From Sclerurus mexicanus (taxonomy: Eukaryota; Chordata; Aves; Passeriformes; Furnariidae): 64,000 bases of DNA. Position numbers and translations under genes: made by a program. Each line of letters starts with the position of its first letter. Positions within the stretch are counted from its first letter, which is position 1. Below the pieces are notes generated by a model that searched no databases, was not told the origin of the DNA, and saw only the letters and a program-made list of their open reading frames with translations. The DNA lies in NCBI GenBank assembly GCA_013396755.1, contig VWZF01004008.1:950624-1014623 (forward strand), given 5' to 3'. Positions 9,851-22,600 of this stretch are shown here, in pieces.

Positions 9851-12550
9851 GTGAAGCATTCTGGCGCTGTCCCAGGGACTGGCTCTGGTACTCGGCAATA
9901 TTTATGTGCCAGTTCACGGGTTTGGGAGCATGGCACTGCTGGGGGCTGCAGGGGGAAGGGGCAGGCAGCGCTTGCCAGGGATGGCACTTGGCTGGGTGCT
10001 GGAGGTTGCCCCTGGGGACAGGTGGGAGAGAGGGCTGGTGAAGTTTCTTGCAGGTTGTGCCTTCCCTGCCTGCCAAACCTGGGGTGTCCCATGGCATGGG
10101 AAGCCAGTGAGGGTCAGGAAATGGGTCTCAAGGCTTGGACTGAAGTCATTAGGAGCCAGTTGCTTTAATATCCCTCTCAGCACTTTTTTCTTTGGGGATC
10201 TCTTGTTACTTTTTTTGTCTGAAACTGCCATGAAAATGGGTCTGTTTGATAGTCTGGGAGCTTTGAGTCCCTCCTGCTGGTCTGGATGGGTTTTCCCAAG
10301 TCACCTTTGGCATGTGTTTCCCTGGTTCTTGGAAGTGTGACCACATCCCAAGGCAGCCGGTTGATCCCAAAGACGGTTCCTCCCAGCCTTGCTCACTTGG
10401 GATCTGCTGTGCAGAGAAGGTGGCAGGAGCAAAAAGATGTTTTTTTTCCACTTTATTTTCTCCTTTAGGAAACATGAAATTTTTCACTGAAGCATCTCTG
10501 ATAGGCAAAACATAAATTTTTGACTTGTCTTGGGCCCGGGCTGACCTTGGGGCATTGCCCTCTGGGTTGACCACGTTGTGGTTGCCCACTTGCTTTTCTC
10601 CTGCAAAATAACAGCCTGTGAGCAGCCCCTGGTTGTTTCTGCAGCATAATGAAGCTTGGACTTTGCCAGCACAAGACAATGAAACGCAATAATTGAGGCT
10701 GTAAAATCCATCTGTTTGAGCACACTGAGTTTTTCCATGATGTGGAATTGCTTGTGCTTTCCATTTATATTTAAATTCCTGCCTGTGGAGATAACTTTCT
10801 CTGCCAAGGCAGCAGAGGCTCTGGTTGCTGGAATGAGGAAATGGCTGTGCACAACAAGCACTTCTCAGGGCTCAGATCTGAGGGACAGACTGTGCACCCA
10901 GCTGGTTCTGCACCCTGAGACTGGCACTGCTGTCACTCCCAAGGTTTCGCTTGGAAGGGTCTTGGATTGTGGGGAACTTGGGGGTGAAACTCCTTCTGGT
11001 GTAGGTGGACATCACGTGTTGGTGTTCAGTGAAACTGCCATGAGTTGACCTGGCAATGATGGGCAGTTCCAGCCTCGTTCTGTTACGAATCCAGGGGTTA
11101 AAATTCCAGGCATGTGACTCTTCCTCCAGTGCAGTTTCTTGCTTCAGTCAGTTCTTGTGTTAAACAGTTGTAGGTTTGTGCCATCCCACCCGAATTTAGC
11201 CACAGCAAGTGGACATTGTGTGGGTCACTGGGTGATCTCTGCCCAAGACCTTCAGCTGGTACCTGTTCTGGGCATCAATGGCAGAGAACTGAGCCAAGTT
11301 TCCTGTAGGGCTTGGCCAGGGAGGACCCAGTGGTGTGCTCAGTGAGGAATTACAGGCTGAGCAGGATGCAGTTGCCAGGGAACATGTGTCGTAGTTCATG
11401 TAAAATTCCATGTTTAGCCTGTTCTCTGGCAATAACCCCGTTCCCTGACTATCCCAGTGCTCCTTGGAGCAATGGTTTGTTGCTTTGGCTGTGTGTTTGC
11501 CCATTTGAGGATAAAAAATTATCTTTGATCCTTCTTATCCTGAAGCCTCCTGCCGTAATCATGGGTGCCCTCCTAGGAAAACCTGCACTTTCAGAGGCGT
11601 CTGGTTAATTCAGCTCCTTTATTTTTAGTCCAGGAAACCACATGTGGCTCTTTGTGCTGTGCAAGAGACAGATCCATCAGCAGGCAGACAAGGAAGAAAG
11701 GAAAATGCGTGGATGTTTTCACATGTGCAGAGGCAATCAGCAAGGAGATATTCCGAGTGTTTAAAGGAGCAAACTGGGGAAGAATAGAAACCAAAAATCC
11801 CTGTGTGGCTGTCAGGTCTGGGAGTGTGGAAAACAAAATTAAAGCACATCACGTTTTTGAGCCATGTGGTTTATGGGCTAGAGAGGATAGAGTGGCTGTC
11901 CTCTCTCCAAAGATGCCGAAATAAGATGTCAAATCTGCACTGAGGCGCCATCAGTGAAGAGGAGATTGAGACTGCAGGGTGGCTTGTTGTGATTGCAGGA
12001 GATCCGAGTTCTGGGGAGTTAGGAAATAGATCCATTCATCTGCTTTAATGCCGCAAAGCAGGGGGAGCTCTCCTTGAAGCAGGAAGGTGGCACCACGTGG
12101 GGACTTCTCTCTTTAGCAATTACTTGCGTTTGATGGTCTGCTGAGGATGCAGAGCAGAGCCCTGAGCACATCACTGTTCACCCCCCGAAATGCTCCCTGC
12201 TTGTAATTATCTCTCTTGCCAGCACTGACATTGCAGGAGAAGCACTTGGCACAGGGCAAGGGGAGCAGCTTCCAGGCACCCTTAATGTCTTCCTCGGGGA
12301 GGGAAGGGACAAAACCAGCTCAGAACAGCCTCTGAGGGGCTGGGATAGACCTCAAATAAAACCGAGCAGCTTCCATGTTTCTCAGTGTTCTTATCCATCA
12401 AGACTGGAATAACAAAACCAAGCTTCATGCTCTGTGTCAGGTTAAAGGGGGTGTAGTTTTGTCTGTGATGAAGGCACTGTTAAAGCAGGATGATTAAAAT
12501 AAAACCTGGAGAATAAAAAAAGGCATTTCTAACCCCTTAATTTTGGTAGG
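9851..12550. other. Non-coding DNA, nothing recognised
   Basis: Overlapping frames up to 157 codons (10206-10679 minus) without domain features. No repeat tail, microsatellite or strong AT block stands out. Confidence 0.55.
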
Positions 12551-12565
12551 CTAGCAGAGGGCAGA
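12551..12565 (+). promoter_or_regulatory. CTCF-like core motif
   Basis: CTAGCAGAGGGCAGA matches the CTCF core CCASYAGRKGGCRSY at 13 of 15 positions by eye, including the AGRKGGC heart. The site lies outside any repeat. Binding is not shown. Confidence 0.3.
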
Positions 12566-15500
12566 TGTCTGGGTGCATTCTGCTCCCTGTTCCTGTTTTC
12601 CCTTCGAAGTGGTTTTCAGTGAGGGCGTTTAAAGGCAACTTATCCCACGCTGCTCAAAGCACAACAGATTCCCATTCCTAATAAACTTCCCTGCTGCCAG
12701 GCCTGGGTTGCAAAGAGCCCATTGCTGCACAAGCAGTTCCTCCTCGTGCCCAGACTCTCCATTAAGATGCAGTTTATAGAATTTGAGGGGCTTTGTGAGC
12801 CACAGTGCGTGTTGTGTGGGAGCCCCTTCAGAGCAAGGCAGGCTCAGTTGGGTGTGCTCGGGTGATCTGTACCTGCTGTGTGTGTAAAACTCCCCTTTTC
12901 GTTCTCTGTTACCTCACTTGTGTTGGCGGAGACAACTTCTGTGCCTTGGGCTGTTGCTCTGAGGCCCTTGTGTGTATGTGAGTGGACAAGGGTTTTCTCT
13001 GCAGTAAAAATCCTGGACAGAGCCATGAAACAGGGATGGAAGGGAAATACTTCCATGGCTTGAGCTGCACATGTCTAAACAGTGAAATCTGTAACTCAGA
13101 GGTGAATGTGCAGTGAAAAAATAATAAATCCAGCAGCAGGAGCTCACTTAAAAGAAACTTTTTCTCTGCTTCTGAAGTTGGCAGCATATTTAAGGATGTG
13201 GCCTTGTGCTTAATATTTCCCTCCTGTTCCTTGCTGAAATGTAGGGCAGAGATGCACTCGGGATGTCAGTGCAGGAGAGGGAAACGTTTGCAGGACGTGA
13301 TGGATGTGCAAGGGGGATCCCTGCACTGGTTATACTGGGATTGCCAACAGTGTGTGACGCCCTGGCTTTGCTGCTCTTGAGGTGGCAAAGTAGGGGACAG
13401 CAACCTCTGTAATTCCTGTTTTGGAGCAGTGTCCATGTTTTGAGGGAGCAATTTGCCCCTTTCAGAGGATTCCTTCCCCTCTTGCTGCCGTCCTGGCAGG
13501 GTTGCTTGGGCTGGAGCCACTTGGGTTCCTGGATTCAGAGCCCATGCTGGTGCATAAGGGTTTATTTTTAAAGTCAGGGACGTTTGCAATTATCTAAAGT
13601 GTGAACACATGCTTTCTCCTCCTCGAAAGAAAGCCCTGGCCCTTAATGAGATTTATTCTTCCAAGCCTGGAATAAATTAATCATGGCAGCACGAGCCTTT
13701 TCTGCAGCAATGCAGTGAAGTTGTAAATATTTCTGAAATGATCCAATTCATTTATGTTTTCCACCACGCAGCAGCTCTTCCAAGTGCTTCCCTTTTAAGG
13801 CTCCTTTTCCACCCAAATTGCTCTTCCATGCAGTCACTGGTGTGGTTTTGGTCCTCTCCATTGGCAGGATCCAGGGTGTTTCCTCCTGAACTTGGCACTT
13901 TGAGGAAAGCAGGTTAAGAGGGAAACTCGAGAGGAGCTGCAGGATGGCTTTAGGGGCATTTTGGTTGATTCCAGCCTGGATTTTTAATCCTGCATGCAAG
14001 GTCCCTGGAAGCTGTAGGCACGTTCTGGACAGGAGGCAGTGTTGCTGTTTTTTGCACGCTTCCCCTGAGCTGCAGACAGGAGCTAAGCTTGTGGAGGATC
14101 AAGTTTTCAGATGATATTGTCCTTCAGGAGCTGTGGCTTTAGGAATGGCTGTGGATGAACCTCTTGCACTCAGGAGAGGAGGTGGTGGTGATGAAGCACC
14201 AGCCCACCAGAGATACCTTTTCAAGCCTGAACAAATCATTTAAATCAAGCTCTCAGTTTCTTGTCAGTAAGCTGGGGTTTAAACCTTCCCTTTTGTCCCC
14301 GCTTCAGGCAGCTCTAGCTGTAAACTCGAGGAAGAAATGTGTACCACCAAGCAGTGACTTGCTGGGAAGGTGACAGCAAGATGGATGTAAGTCAGGGAAG
14401 GAGCTTGGAAGCTTGGCTTATATTCCTCCTGCAAGTCAGGAAGGCTCCCAGCTGTTTGCACATCTGGTTGTGGTGAGGTATGATGGTCATTCCTGTAATG
14501 AGGTGGCTGGAAAAAGAACTGCTCCCTCCTGCTCGGAGTTCCAACGTGCCAGGAATTGTCAGCTTTGTCAAGTCAAGCCCAGATTGTCTCTGCTCCAGGG
14601 TGTAAGTGGCTGTGGTGGCTCTGAGGAGCAGAAGGCAAAGGTCTCGCTCTGAGGAGGAAAACTCATTAGGAAGCACACTTGTAGCAACCTCACAAGTCTT
14701 AAAAGTGAGTTTTAAAAAAAAAGAAAAGCACATGACTAAGCCTGGGATGTCATTTGCTGGCAGTGAGTGCCTTGGTGAGCGCTGGGCACAGCTCTGGCCT
14801 GGTGTGACACATGGAGTGGGGCTTTAGCAGGACCTGACTGCCAGAAGGACCCCAGACCCACTGCTTCCCTAATGGTGCTGCTCTGTACTTGAGACAAAAA
14901 TGTTTCCTTTGAACTTACTAGCTGTTATTTATGAGTCCTTAGGGTGCTCTTAAAAAAATACTTCAATAGCTTGGTTTTAGATGGCTGTTAAAAGTAAACT
15001 GTCAGTTTAGGTTTTATGCCATTCCTTAGAAAAGGATCTGTGTCACAGACATGGCTCTTTTTAGTCCTTGTGCCTTTCCCAGTGCTGTTCCATGGTTTAG
15101 CTGAGCTTGGTGATCCCTCCCAGCCCTGTCTCCTGGGGATGTGGGATCCTACTGGCCCAGTCCCCCTGTCCCACTGGGATCTTGTCCCCCAGCCACGTGT
15201 GACGGGGCTCTGGGCGTGCTGACAGCTCCCCCACGGCAAATCCCACAGCTCTAATACAAACCAGTGGCTGCTCTTGGGCTCCTCTGTGCCCAAGGGACTT
15301 TGCCATTCTCCTTTGAAGCCCTTGGCAGATGTTTCCTAAAAATAAGGCCCTAACTGGAGCCGGCTGCTTGCCCTCTCCTGTGGTTTTCTCATTCTGATTG
15401 AATTTGCTTTGCTCTGGCAGGAGTTCCCATCCCATAACCACTGGTTTCCCTGCCACAGATGCCATGTAAGGAATTAACAGATCTCTGAGGAGGGAAATAG

Positions 15501-16575
15501 TGATTCCAAATTTGCTTGCTTCAAACTTTAAATTAGCTTGGGTGTGCTGGAGGTTTTGGCCAGAGATGGGGATATTTGTGTTTTCCTTGCTGTGGACATG
15601 CCTCATGGGTTTTACAGAGCTCACAAGTCCAGCAGTGCAGCCTCAAAGGAGGCTGAATAACCCTGAGCCCCAGCTCAGCTCACTGATGGGCAGATGGGCT
15701 GGAAAAATCTACTTTATGCTGTTTCTCAGGAGTCAGAAATGGCTTCATCCTGTCACCCATGGTCATCTCCATTCAACCCTACAAGTGGATGAGCTGATGG
15801 AAACCTCCCCCTGCATCAAGAAAGTGCCCTTATCTTGATAGGAAAGGACCTTTTGGGCTGCAGAGGACTGAAGGGAGTGAGACAGAAGAGGGAATCTCTT
15901 CCAGGAGAAATAAGGCAGCATTGTATGCTGACACTGCTGAATTGATTTTTATAAGTGGGGCACTTCAACATCTTCATTTTGAAATAAATATTCAGTGGTT
16001 CACAGATAAAGCCTTGGAAGCTCAGTGTGCAGCATCATCTGTGACACTCTAAAATCCATCAGGTAGAAGGATTTTGGCAGGAAACCTTTAAAAAAGAGGC
16101 TCCTGAATTTAAATTTTCAGACATAGGGTTGTTTTTTTTGCCTCCTCAGAGCTTTGATGACAGAGCTGAGGACAAAACAAGCAGGAGTGTGTGAGGAATT
16201 AAACATCCTGACAGTGCTCCTGTGCCTCCCAGCTGCAGATTTAGGTGCCTTTCTCAGCCCTTGCAGCCCCTGTGGGTGGGGATAAGTGACTTTCCCTTGG
16301 CTCAGAGGCTGCTGGTGGCAGGAACTGGGTTGCACCACAACCTTGTCTTGGGAGGTTCCTTCTTTCTGCCTCTTGTCCTGCTGCTTCTCTGTGGTTGCCT
16401 CCCCATTCCAGAGCTTGCTTGCAATCCAGAAGCAAAGTTGTAGAAGCAAATCATGTATTTTTTTCCCCCAAACAGCCCCCAAGACAAACTGCTCCCTGTC
16501 AGCCCCAGGCCCACGTGATGCAATTAAATGGGGCCGTGGCAGTCTGCACCTTGGATCCCACCTCACAGTGGCCTT
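12566..16575. other. Non-coding DNA, nothing recognised
   Basis: Ordinary sequence with scattered AT-rich patches (for example 14925-15015 and 15930-16010). A MEF2-like CTAAAAATAA lies at 15336-15345 and a CArG word at 13791-13800. The long frames (175 codons at 15097-15624 minus, 149 codons at 16117-16566 minus, 192 codons at 16286-16864 plus) overlap other frames and have no recognisable content. Confidence 0.5.
13791..13800. promoter_or_regulatory. CArG-box consensus word CCTTTTAAGG
   Basis: Second exact copy of the SRF-consensus word also found at 8675-8684. Isolated; low weight. Confidence 0.18.
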
Positions 16576-16710
16576 CTGGGGACAGCAAAGTCTAATTTTA
16601 TTAGCTTCATTATCCTTTCCTCAAGAATTAATAGCTTCTGAGACTCTTGGCCTGATGTGGCTGATTTATATTGTAAATGAGCAGCATCAGGAAAATTGCT
16701 GTCTTGAGCT
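16576..16710. other. Small AT-rich block
   Basis: Contains CTAATTTTATTAG-like and GAATTAATAG words within about 130 bases, bounded by ordinary sequence. Weak regulatory candidate only. Confidence 0.22.
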
Positions 16711-18679
16711 AAAGGTCCAAACAGGACACAACCCCCCTCACCTGGTGGGGAGGATGCTCTGGCTGTGCCTCAGGGTGAGGGGGCTCTTGCCGGCTGCCCG
16801 GGTTCAGCACGGAGGGGGCAGACACTTCACTGTTGCTTTCATTTCAGTGGGGAATATGCTTTGAAACGAAAGGAGCTGGGGCAGGTGGAATGGCTGGCTG
16901 ATGTTTGGCACGGAGAACGTGGGAACAATGTTTTCTTAGAGAATCCCAGCCTACTGGGGCTAAGGAGATGTGTCTGGTTGGGGAGTTGTGTTTTCTGGCT
17001 GCTGATAATGCACGAAGAGATTTCACCATGGGTGGCAGCTTCTGCAGGCTGAAACTGCTTCAGCTGGAATTCTGGAGCTTCTTTTCCACCCACTGAAAGT
17101 CTGTCCAGAGGGGCCTGTTGTTCCCTGAAATACCTGCATTTCAGGCAGGCTGGGTAGCTCAGCCTGGAGGAGATGCTGCATCTGCATCTCTTGAAGTTCA
17201 CTCTCTTTTTGAAACAGAAATATAGAGGAGGGGGGGATTTATTATCTATTGAGGTATCTCAGATCTGAGGGGGAAGAATTAAAGGGAGAATTTTTCTGTG
17301 TCCCAGAAAACAGCACCCGAGTGCTACGGGAGGCTGGGGCAGGGAGAGGTGGCAGCTGCCACGTGGGGAACTTGTCCCTGAGAGAAACAGATAACTTTGG
17401 TTCTGTGGCAATGAAGCTTTGACTGATGAGACTGAGAGAGATCAGAGGGCCAATTTCAGCAGTTCCTGCTTTGGGAACCAAAGAGTTCAGATCTAAACCA
17501 AGGGAAAAGGTGGTTTAGCAGGTGGTTAAGATCAGAAGATGAGCCATGTCACACGGGACACTGAAGGTCTGTGCAGACCTTTGGCAGTGTCAGGGATGGG
17601 CTGGCCACGGATTGTCAAGGGAAAGGGGAAGGTCAAAGTGGCAAAAGGGTTAATCCCCTGTGCCCCTTGGCAAGTGCAGCCCGGATGGCCAAAATGTGCA
17701 TTTGCGAAATGAGCCCTTGCCAAGCTACTGTGTGTTCTGGAGACCCCTTTGCCTTGCCTTGTGATGCCTCCCCAAAGTCACTTGTGTGACTCCAGGGATT
17801 CCAAACAGGCAATAAAAGGAAGTGCTGATGGAAAACACGGTATTACTGCACTAACAGCTCTCTCCTCTGCCCAGCCACTCATCCCTGCAGCAAGGGAGGG
17901 CTGTGCCAAGTAATTCCTGCCTTGGATTAGGTGGGAAAGAGAGCTGATTTGCCCCAGAGGTGGGGCTGGGGGCCCTGGGGCTCAGGGCTGGAGCCACTGG
18001 ATGGCAGTGCTGCCTTGCACAAATGTTGGAGGAGTTGCCTTAGTCTGGAAGGTAAAAAGGGAATGCTGCTGGAGCTTGGAAATGGCAGCTCTCCTATCCC
18101 CATGGCTGGGTCCTGCTGTCACCAGTGAAGAGGCACTGCGTGAACTGGGAGCGTGCTCCAGCAAGGAATGGCACAGGGAGCCTTCAGCTTGGGCAGGTTT
18201 CCTCTGAAATGGGTCGCTGGACTATTTCCCAGCCTGCATTTGACAAAGGTGGGATCGGCCACCCCTCAAAGCTGCACAGGAAGGCTGAAGAGCAGGAGGC
18301 AGATGCACCCCAAACCTCCTTTGTGTTCTTGGGTGCCCTGAGGTGGCTTCAAGCCCTACTTTGTGCTGGGCAGTTGAAGGGCAGCATTTCAAAGGCTGTC
18401 AGGGCTTTGCTTTTTGCTCCCTGTCAAGTCTGAGCTGACTAATGTGAAAGGCAAGTCCAAGAAACACGTGGCAGGAGACAACTTGCAGAGAGAATGAGCA
18501 AGGACGTTTCTTGGACTGTGCTCAGAAAGTTGTGGTCCCTCAGATCCTGTTTTGGACCAGACACAGCTGGGGGAACTTCAGGCCTGGGAGAGAGAACAAT
18601 GATGACAAATCCAGAGAGTTCACAAGGAGAGAGAAAGGGATAGAAAAACTTTGTGTGAGATCAGCAAATGAAAACTCAA
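16711..18679. other. Non-coding DNA, nothing recognised
   Basis: GC-richer sequence with many short overlapping frames (the longest about 120 codons), none domain-like. A G7 run lies near 17230. Confidence 0.55.
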
Positions 18680-18910
18680 CCACTTGACCTTCTTTGAACT
18701 TATTTCAAATCCATCAGGCATGGAGAAAATTGAGGCTATAACTCAGGTTGCTCCTGTTGGTCACATTACCATTTCCATTACACTGGGCTGTTTGTCTTAA
18801 TTGAGCTGGAGCCTGTCCTATGACTAATTGTCAGGTCACACTGGCCCTAAATTAAAGAATAGGGTTTCTTACTTTTAACAACTTTAAAGTCCAGTTATCA
18901 TCACATTTCC
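18680..18910. other. Candidate conserved element
   Basis: Single-copy AT-leaning block with CTTAATTGAG (about 18797), GACTAATTGTCAGGTCACA (about 18821, an AATTGTCA word followed by an AGGTCA nuclear-receptor half-site) and CTAAATTAAAG. It is free of repeats and overlapped by no long frame. Confidence 0.33.
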
Positions 18911-19475
18911 TCCACAAGCCTGTGGTTCTTTTCCAGGCAGGCTAACTAGTGTGCTGAGTTCAAACCAACCCACATTTTTCTTTTTGGGATGGTTATTTAT
19001 ATTCCAGTAGTGCCCACACATAAAATGGCCCTGGCGGTTGGTCTGAGCCCTGGGAATTCACTATATCAACACACACGAAAACCAAAAAGGTAAGAAAACT
19101 TTCTGCTCAAACTCCTTGCAAGTTTGTAAAATTGGAGATAAGTACAAGCCAAAGAGTTTGGCAAGAGTGAGCCATGTCAGGCCCATCTGGTCTCCTTCTC
19201 TGTGGCCTTCTGCGCTAAGGAGGATGGTCAGGCTTTCATAGGTTTTGATTTCAGATGTTACGAAAGAGCAGATGCTGAGCAGAAGTGGATTCTGGAGGGG
19301 AGATGATGTTCTCATCCCATTCTGGTCAGTGCTTCTGGGACCTTGGCAGCTGCACTGCAGCTGGGTCTGGACACCTCCCTCTGCCACAGAGCTGATAGAT
19401 GAGCGTGAGCTCCAGGCACGCTCAGAGGGCTGGAAGTGAGGAAAAACAGGAAAGTGTGGTGGTTTGGTGCAGGGA
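18911..19475. other. Non-coding DNA, nothing recognised
   Basis: Ordinary sequence. A minus frame of 108 codons (19061-19387) has no domain features. Confidence 0.5.
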
Positions 19476-19560
19476 AGACAGAAGGGGCATGATGGCAGCC
19501 TTCAAGTATGTCAAAAGCTACAATAAAGGAGAAAATGATGCATTTTCCGAGCCACAGTGG
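19476..19560 (+). mobile_element. Probable CR1 LINE fragment, plus strand
   Basis: The order 'gacagaaggggcatgatgg', 'cagccttcaagtatgtcaaa', 'gctacaataaagga' follows the CR1 3'-region that normally reads as removal of a 'gcagccttcaa-tatgt-aaagg' segment. Both ends have decayed: no octamer tail and no upstream block. Identification rests on recall of the family consensus. Confidence 0.5.
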
Positions 19561-21004
19561 GCAGTGCAGCTGGCACAGCCTCATTCCTTGTTTCATGGAG
19601 TTTGTATGAATGGATTTTTGTCGCAGGCTTATCCCTCTGGCCAGCTGAGGGAACTGTCAGTGTGGGACCATGGAGAAAGAGGACGTTTAAGGAATATCAG
19701 AGGCTGCAAAAGGAAGCAGAACTTCCCTTCCAGCAGCAGGCAGGGAGGCAAGGTGGGAGCGCAGTGGAAGGATGTGTATAACATGTGCAGCAGCACTAAG
19801 TGCTCCTCAGAATCTGCTGCTGAGCTCTCACAAAAAGCAGCTTTAAAAGGCAAAACCCGAGACCTAAACAGCTGAGTGGATGGTGGATTCTGTCCATAAA
19901 TTATTCTGGCCTGGGGAATGCCTATAAAAACAGACCAACCAATAAAGTGCAGTCAGGCAGAGGGCAGTGGAGTGGGGAAGCTGCTCCCCGTGACAAGGGA
20001 CTGTTCAGGGCTGTCATATGGATTGTTCAGCTCATTAAGCAAACACAAGGCCCCTCAGTTCCCCTGGTCTCATCCTCATGCCCTGTTGGGGTTCCCTGCA
20101 CAGGGCGCTAACTGGGGTGTCTCGGAGCTGGGCAGGGGGGGTGTGAGCACAGAGGGGACCCGAGCTGGCCTGGGGCAGGAAAGGTCCCTCCTTTCCATGT
20201 GTTTCTTTCTTCTGTGGTCTGCTGTACTCTGGGGTTGGCCAGCAGTAAAGCAATATCCTTGTACCTCTTCACCTGCAACTGGAAAAGCCTCCAGTTGTTT
20301 AGTTTGTTGCTAAGGGTTGTTCAGTTGTTGTTTTGTGGGAGGGATGTGACGGTGAGGTGGCCAAGGTCAGGGGCTGGGAGCAATAAAATCCCTAATCTTC
20401 CCTTCTGGAGCTTCACCCACTGCCAGGACTGGCTGTTATTAGCACAGCAGCAGCCAAATTTTGTCACCCTTGGAACTTTAGGTTAGAAGCTCCAGCCCAA
20501 AACCTGTTCAGGGTTTGTTTTCTGACTTTTTTTACCCTTTGTGGTTATTTTCAGCCCTTGGCACTGAGGTGTGCTGGGACTGCACCTTCAGCTGCTGCTG
20601 ACATTGCTGATGGGGTCTGAGGTGACGCAAACAAACCTCGAGTGAGGGGCTGGGCTGTTGTGCCAGAAAAGTGCCTTAGAAGTGGCTGTGAGAAGGCGAT
20701 CACAGCTCCTCTGAACCTTCCAAGAGCACACTGGCAAAGCTGCCTGTCCTGCCTGAGCGGTCTCTGCCGCAGCAGGGCATAGAGCAGGAGAGCCGTGGTG
20801 CCCTCCTCTCCCTGCCACAGCATCCTCATGGTTCCACCTCTCCTCCTGCCCTCAGCTCTCTGCTCCAGCTCCAGCCAGCTTGGCTGATCTACCACGGAGC
20901 ATTCCAGGCTCTCCCAAGTGGAAGCACTGGGTGCAAATGTTGATGGAGGCCTTGGTAACCTTCATGCCTTGGCAGTGAAAGGGACAAATGGTGCTGTCAG
21001 AGCC
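19561..21004. other. Non-coding DNA with one CTCF-like word
   Basis: Ordinary sequence. The 158-codon plus frame (19399-19875) begins before and runs through the CR1 fragment, so it is a repeat-derived artefact. The 114-codon minus frame at 20551-20895 is not domain-like. Confidence 0.5.
19954..19968 (+). promoter_or_regulatory. CTCF-like core motif
   Basis: CAGGCAGAGGGCAGT matches CCASYAGRKGGCRSY at 13 of 15 positions by eye. It has the same orientation as the site at 12551. Confidence 0.28.
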
Positions 21005-21160
21005 GGGGGCTCAGCTTGATGAGGAAACTAATATTGTAGTGCTATCTGTGCTAATAAAACCACTCATGCTGAGCTCTGAGGCAATAGCTGTGCTCTGGCA
21101 AGTGCCTGTGTGTGTTTAGCTGATGCATCATTATCAATACTTGTTAGCTCGATGGGAACT
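21005..21160. other. Candidate conserved element
   Basis: AT-leaning single-copy block with CTAATATTG, CTAATAAAAC, a GATGCATCATTATC cluster and TTAGCTCGATGG. No repeat or frame explains it. Confidence 0.32.
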
Positions 21161-22479
21161 AAAACACTCCCATTGCTCAACCACCCTGTGTTGGGAAGGG
21201 GAAGCATCCAGGAGACTCAGTGGGAATGACTGACATGCCTGTGACTTTTGTGGTGGGTTCTGGGAGCAGCTTCGTTCCCATGTTGGCCAGAGCTGTAAGA
21301 AAAGCAGGATCAGCTCCTGTTGCAGGAGATGCCTGAGAACACTTTGTGGTGGTGTCACAGCTCTGCTGGATTGTGACACGTTTGGTCCCCAGATGTCCCT
21401 GGGATGAGCTGATCCTGCTGCTCTGAGACTTATCAGACCTGTTTGTTATCTGGGGAAAGCCTGGTGTTATGTTTGGCCTCAGCCTTGCTGTCTTTAGTTC
21501 TCCACCGGGAGAAAAAGGGAAGAAATGTGCAATTGGAGATGGAGGGGGGAAAGGCAAACTTCCTGCTGGATTAGATGCTGAAGATCTGCCTGAGCTGCTG
21601 TCCCATTCTAGCTGGCATTCCCCTGGTCCTATTTCTCCTGCCTGGCTATGCTGGGAGTCAGGTGGTTACTGGCCTGATTTCACAGAAGCCACTCTAAAGA
21701 GGGAAGGATAAGTCAAGAGAAGTATTTCCCTCCTGCCAGCACCAGCCCAAGCCCTGCCCTTGCAGGCTGGCTGTCACAATGAACAGCACAGGACAAAGAT
21801 TCCCTGCTCCTTATTTCACCTACTCCACTACACTCCATCAGGTATCTCCCTCTGGGGCAGGGCTTGATGCAGGAGCTGCTGCTGTGCCTGGATAAATCCC
21901 GTGGCTGCAGCTGGAAGCCATCAGGAGTGCAGCACAGCCCGGCAAAGGGATTCCACCTGGGCAGAGTTTGTCATCTCCTGCCTCTGGAGAGCCTCAGTAG
22001 AAGGTGCTGGAGTGAGCTGTAGGCTCCTGCTGCCCTGGCTGCTTTCTCTTCCCCGCACCATCATCTGCCAGTGGGATGTGCTGCTCTGGGTGTGCTGGCA
22101 TTGCTATTCAGTGCTCAGCTCAGTGGCCTGCAGGGTGAAATCCCCTCCTGACCTGGGGGTTTGGGATAAATGCCAGATGCTGCTCGGTTTGCTGGGGTAA
22201 ATGAAGATCCTCACCTTGCCCTTGCCCCTGGCACCTCCCCATTTGACAGCCGGGGCTGGCACTGGGGTACACACCAGGGACTGGGGTACACACCAGGGCG
22301 AGGGCTGGCTATTCTTAGTCCGAGCAGGCAGCTCTTTCCCACCTGCACCCCCTGAAGGCCTGACAGCCCATCCCATTGTGTTTGTGTTCTTCAGCAGGAA
22401 CTTGCCATCCCAGGAGGAGAGCACAGGACTGAACCTGCAGGAGTTGCCATTACCAGAGTGCACTCATCATGGTTAAAGG
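21161..22479. other. Non-coding DNA containing a tandem duplication
   Basis: GC-richer sequence with overlapping frames up to 126 codons, none domain-like. The only structure is the 2 x 19 bp duplication at 22261-22298. Confidence 0.5.
22261..22298 (+). repeat. Perfect tandem duplication, 2 x 19 bp
   Basis: The unit ACTGGGGTACACACCAGGG (22261-22279) is followed at once by an identical copy (22280-22298). Zero mismatches imply a recent slippage duplication or an assembly artefact. The left base of each unit also abuts a partial 'ggctgg' repeat. Confidence 0.9.
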
Positions 22480-22600
22480 CCTTGCTCATAATTACTCTCT
22501 CTATAAATTGCACATTCATTTAAAATTATTGTTACAAGATGGCTGGCTAATGATTCTTCCCCTCTGATTATTTATAGGGCATTTCCTTTACATCAGCTGT
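22480..22600. other. Candidate conserved element with YY1- and MEF2-like words
   Basis: AT-rich single-copy block: CATAATTAC, TATAAATTGCAC, AAAATTATTG, a YY1-like CAAGATGGCTGG (22535-22546), GCTAATGATT and a MEF2-type TTATTTATAG (22568-22577). Dense distinct motifs in 120 bases with ordinary flanks. Confidence 0.38.

Noticed and set aside
16286..16864. 192-codon plus frame
   Set aside because: The product is Ser/Leu/Cys-rich without order, and three other frames overlap it. No splice or promoter context.
19399..19875. 158-codon plus frame
   Set aside because: It runs through a probable CR1 3' region fragment and does not resemble CR1 proteins, so it is a chance frame.
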